Assembly (NCBI GenBank): GCA_031257715.1
Contig: JAIROE010000136.1
Location: 1 to 6,982, forward strand
Reading direction: 5' to 3'
From: Treponema sp.
Lineage (GTDB): Bacteria; Spirochaetota; Spirochaetia; Treponematales; Breznakiellaceae
Length of the DNA stretch: 6,982 nucleotides
Part shown: positions 6,040 to 6,982 of the stretch, piece by piece
Layout: every line of letters begins with the position of its first letter
How positions within the stretch are numbered: the first letter of the stretch is position 1
Program-made: the position numbers and the translations under genes
Notes under the pieces: generated by a model
Told to the model about the DNA's origin: nothing
The model's database searches: none
The model's input: only the letters and a program-made list of their open reading frames with translations

Positions 6040-6064
6040 CCCGCGAGAGCGGGTTCCCGGGTAT
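6040..6064 (+). repeat. Hairpin followed by GGGTAT
   Basis: CCCGC (6040-6044) and GCGGG (6049-6053) pair around GAGA, then CCCGGG leads into GGGTAT (6059-6064). The block CTCCCCCGCGAGAGCGGGTT (6036-6054) is matched, with two bases missing, on the minus strand just before 6258. That ties it to the same repeat family as the right inverted repeat. Confidence 0.5.
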
Positions 6065-6142
6065 TAGACCCCCCTCGAATAAATTTCCCTGTCCATTCCA
6101 TTATTCCCAAAGGGCGTACCTGCCCTGGTTCCTGCTGGCAGC

Positions 6143-6292
6143 TTGATTGGAAGGCGTGGTCCATGCCCCGTCGAACCTTCGGTTCGCGCTTGCTCCGGAA
6201 AATTTACAACCCGTAGAAAAGGTGTAAACCGGTTTTCGTATCAGGGTATGGCCCCAAAAACCCGCTCGCGGGGGAGAGTACAATAAATTTCC
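6143..6292 (-). repeat. Right copy of the long inverted repeat
   Basis: This is the inverted partner of 1-118. It is longer because of two changes. An extra palindrome, CGAACC/GGTTCG around TTC (6172-6186), stands in place of 3 bases of the left copy. A CCCGC/GCGGG hairpin with flanks (6252-6277) replaces the 9 bases at 16-24. As a result the 16-bp outer stem of the left copy is lost here. Identity in the shared blocks is nearly complete, so the two copies are recent relatives. Confidence 0.85.
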
Positions 6293-6300
6293 TATCTAAC

Positions 6301-6333
6301 GAAGATACCCAGGAGCTTGCTCCTGGGTTCTTC
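6301..6333. repeat. Strong hairpin of the GGGTAT family
   Basis: ACCCAGGAGC (6307-6316) pairs perfectly with GCTCCTGGGT (6319-6328); GAAGA (6301-6305) and TCTTC (6329-6333) extend the stem with one bulged base. Read on the minus strand, the hairpin is followed by GGGTATCTTCGTT, nearly the same as at 5932-5944 (GGGTATCTTTGTT). It lies just outside the right inverted repeat and before the IS630-like remnant. Confidence 0.6.
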
Positions 6334-6385
6334 ATTAGACTAAAAATCCCGGTATGAAATACTCTTACCCATGGGAGGGGTATTC

Positions 6386-6471
6386 ATGATGAAAAGCAAG
6401 GCATATCGGGTACAATTAAGGAAGGATGAAGAAAAGCGGTTAAAAGATATCGTAAGCAAGAAAGTACATCT
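6386..6471 (+). pseudogene. N-terminal fragment of an IS630-like transposase, cut by an IS3-type end
   Basis: From ATG 6386 (or 6389), after a GGAGGGG ribosome site at 6374-6380, the frame gives MMKSKAYRVQLRKDEEKRLK and DIVSKKVH. This resembles the first residues of IS630-family transposases (K-x-YRVxLTxEERxxLxxIVSKGK), which lead into their helix-turn-helix. Homology stops at about 6471, exactly where an IS3-type terminus begins; the frame then reads 7 foreign codons to TGA at 6493. The rest of the gene is absent from the window. About 28 residues are too few for a firm family call, but the start context and the abrupt break fit a disrupted transposase. Confidence 0.5.
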
Positions 6472-6859
6472 TGGACTTTACCCCATTAGGTGAACACTAT
6501 TAAGCGACACACCCCGAGTTAAACATATCAGGGGCAACATAGTCAAGGGCCGAATGGATACGCGCCCGGTTATAATACGCCTCAAGGTACATGAACACCG
6601 GCTGCCTGACCTCCGCCTCAGCATGCCTGCCGTCCAGGGTTTCCAGTTCCCGTTTGAGCGTTTTGAAAAACGATTCCGCACACGCGTTGTCCCGGCAGTT
6701 CCCTTTCCGGCTCATGCTCTGGAGAACCGAAGGACAATGCCTCGCAAGTGTTTCCCGAAACGATTTCGCGCGGTATTTGACACTGCGATCGGAGTGAAAA
6801 ATCAGCCCCGCCTGCGGCTCGCGGTTCCTGACCGCCATTTCCAGGGCGGGGATGATCGT
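6472..6859 (-). mobile_element. Remnant of an IS3-family insertion sequence (3' part only)
   Basis: TGGACTTTACCCCATTAGGT at 6472 starts with TG and resembles IS3-type terminal repeats, which often run TGA-CTTACCC...GGACAC...TAAGCG; the matching TGAACACTATTAAGCGACAC follows. It lies just downstream of the transposase stop, as expected for the 3' end. Similarity to IS3 OrfB stops near 6859, so only about 390 bp of an element normally over 1.2 kb remains. The opposite end and orfA are not present. Confidence 0.6.
6500..6859 (-). pseudogene. C-terminal part of an IS3-family OrfB transposase
   Basis: The protein reads TIIPALEMAVRNREP, then GLIFHSDRSVKY, SVLQSMSRKGNCRDNACAES, FFKTLKRELETL and YLEAYYNRARIHSALDYVAP to a stop at 6500. 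This is the second half of the IS3 DDE integrase core: HSDR holds the second catalytic Asp and ESFFKTLKRE the Glu. One oddity is HSDRSVKY, where most relatives have HSDRG-x-QY. The first catalytic Asp (as in D-x-TYI) and all upstream residues are missing, and the frame above about 6859 has unrelated residues with an in-frame TGA near 6974. The ATG at 6838 is internal, so the product is inactive. Confidence 0.75.
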
Positions 6860-6982
6860 TCCAGGATTATCAATGGATACCTTTTGAATGGCAGTTTCAA
6901 CCGGATTATTGGCAAAAGAAGCCGGATGAAGGAATTTTACACACGCATATTCGCACCCTACCGCAACACTATATCAATAATT
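6859..6982 (+). pseudogene. Unidentified partial reading frame at right edge
   Basis: Beyond the IS3 remnant the plus strand is open from 6859 to the window end (41 codons), giving FQDYQWIPFEWQFQPDYWQK and KPDEGILHTHIRTLPQHYIN. The composition (many Trp, Tyr, Phe, Gln) looks like a real protein, not a shadow frame. A TGA lies in frame at 6853-6855 within the IS3 part, so the 5' end is missing or fused at the junction. I do not recognise the family. It may be a gene interrupted by the IS3 piece and continuing to the right. Confidence 0.35.

Noticed and set aside
6101..6283. Minus-strand ORF of 60 codons
   Set aside because: It consists almost wholly of the right inverted repeat and repeats the peptide seen at the left edge, so it is repeat translation, not a gene.
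334..6333. CRISPR array
   Set aside because: The palindromes are spread out, in both orientations, with different stems and no regular spacer length, and no cas gene is present.

Overview
The window looks like chromosomal DNA from a spirochaete, most likely a Treponema-type organism. I base this on a secreted CsgG/LpoB-type protein, a small outer-membrane barrel ending in Phe, a lipoprotein with a relaxed (Ala-Ala-Ser-Cys) lipobox, and a large cytosolic protein resembling a spirochaete-restricted family. This is recognition by eye; no database search was made.

Layout. Positions 1-118 are one copy of a hairpin-rich repeat. It abuts the C-terminal remnant of an integrase-type transposase (119-370), followed by two direct repeats and hairpins (365-580). 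On the minus strand lie a small outer-membrane beta-barrel gene (581-1144) and a secreted CsgG/LpoB-domain gene (1244-2095), probably read in that order from a promoter near 2179-2206. Divergent from them is an XRE-type regulator gene (2275-2631). A 17-bp palindrome at 2204-2220 overlaps the minus-strand -35 box, so the regulator may control its neighbours and itself. A tight minus-strand operon follows: lipoprotein (5709-5116), large conserved cytosolic protein (5112-3583) and a PfkB-family 1-phosphofructokinase (3586-2582). Its genes are 3 bp apart or overlap by 4 bp, and the last one runs 50 bp into the 3' end of the XRE gene.

Positions 5710-6385 carry no gene but much structure: tandem hairpins, a possible multi-branched element (5901-6015), and a second, inverted copy of the left-edge repeat (6143-6292). 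The right end is a mobile-element graveyard: the start of an IS630-like transposase gene (6386-6471) is cut by an IS3-family end at 6472. The IS3 remnant keeps only the C-terminal part of its transposase (6500 to about 6859) and is itself joined to an unrelated plus-strand reading frame running off the window.

The most unusual feature is the repeat system. Long inverted repeats flank the whole gene block and differ from each other mainly by swapped or inserted small palindromes. Several palindromes in the intergenic DNA are followed directly by GGGTAT. This suggests a mobile palindromic repeat family, possibly of the REP/TnpA-REP kind, that is still reshuffling. The genes themselves look like an ordinary envelope gene pair with its regulator and a housekeeping-type operon.
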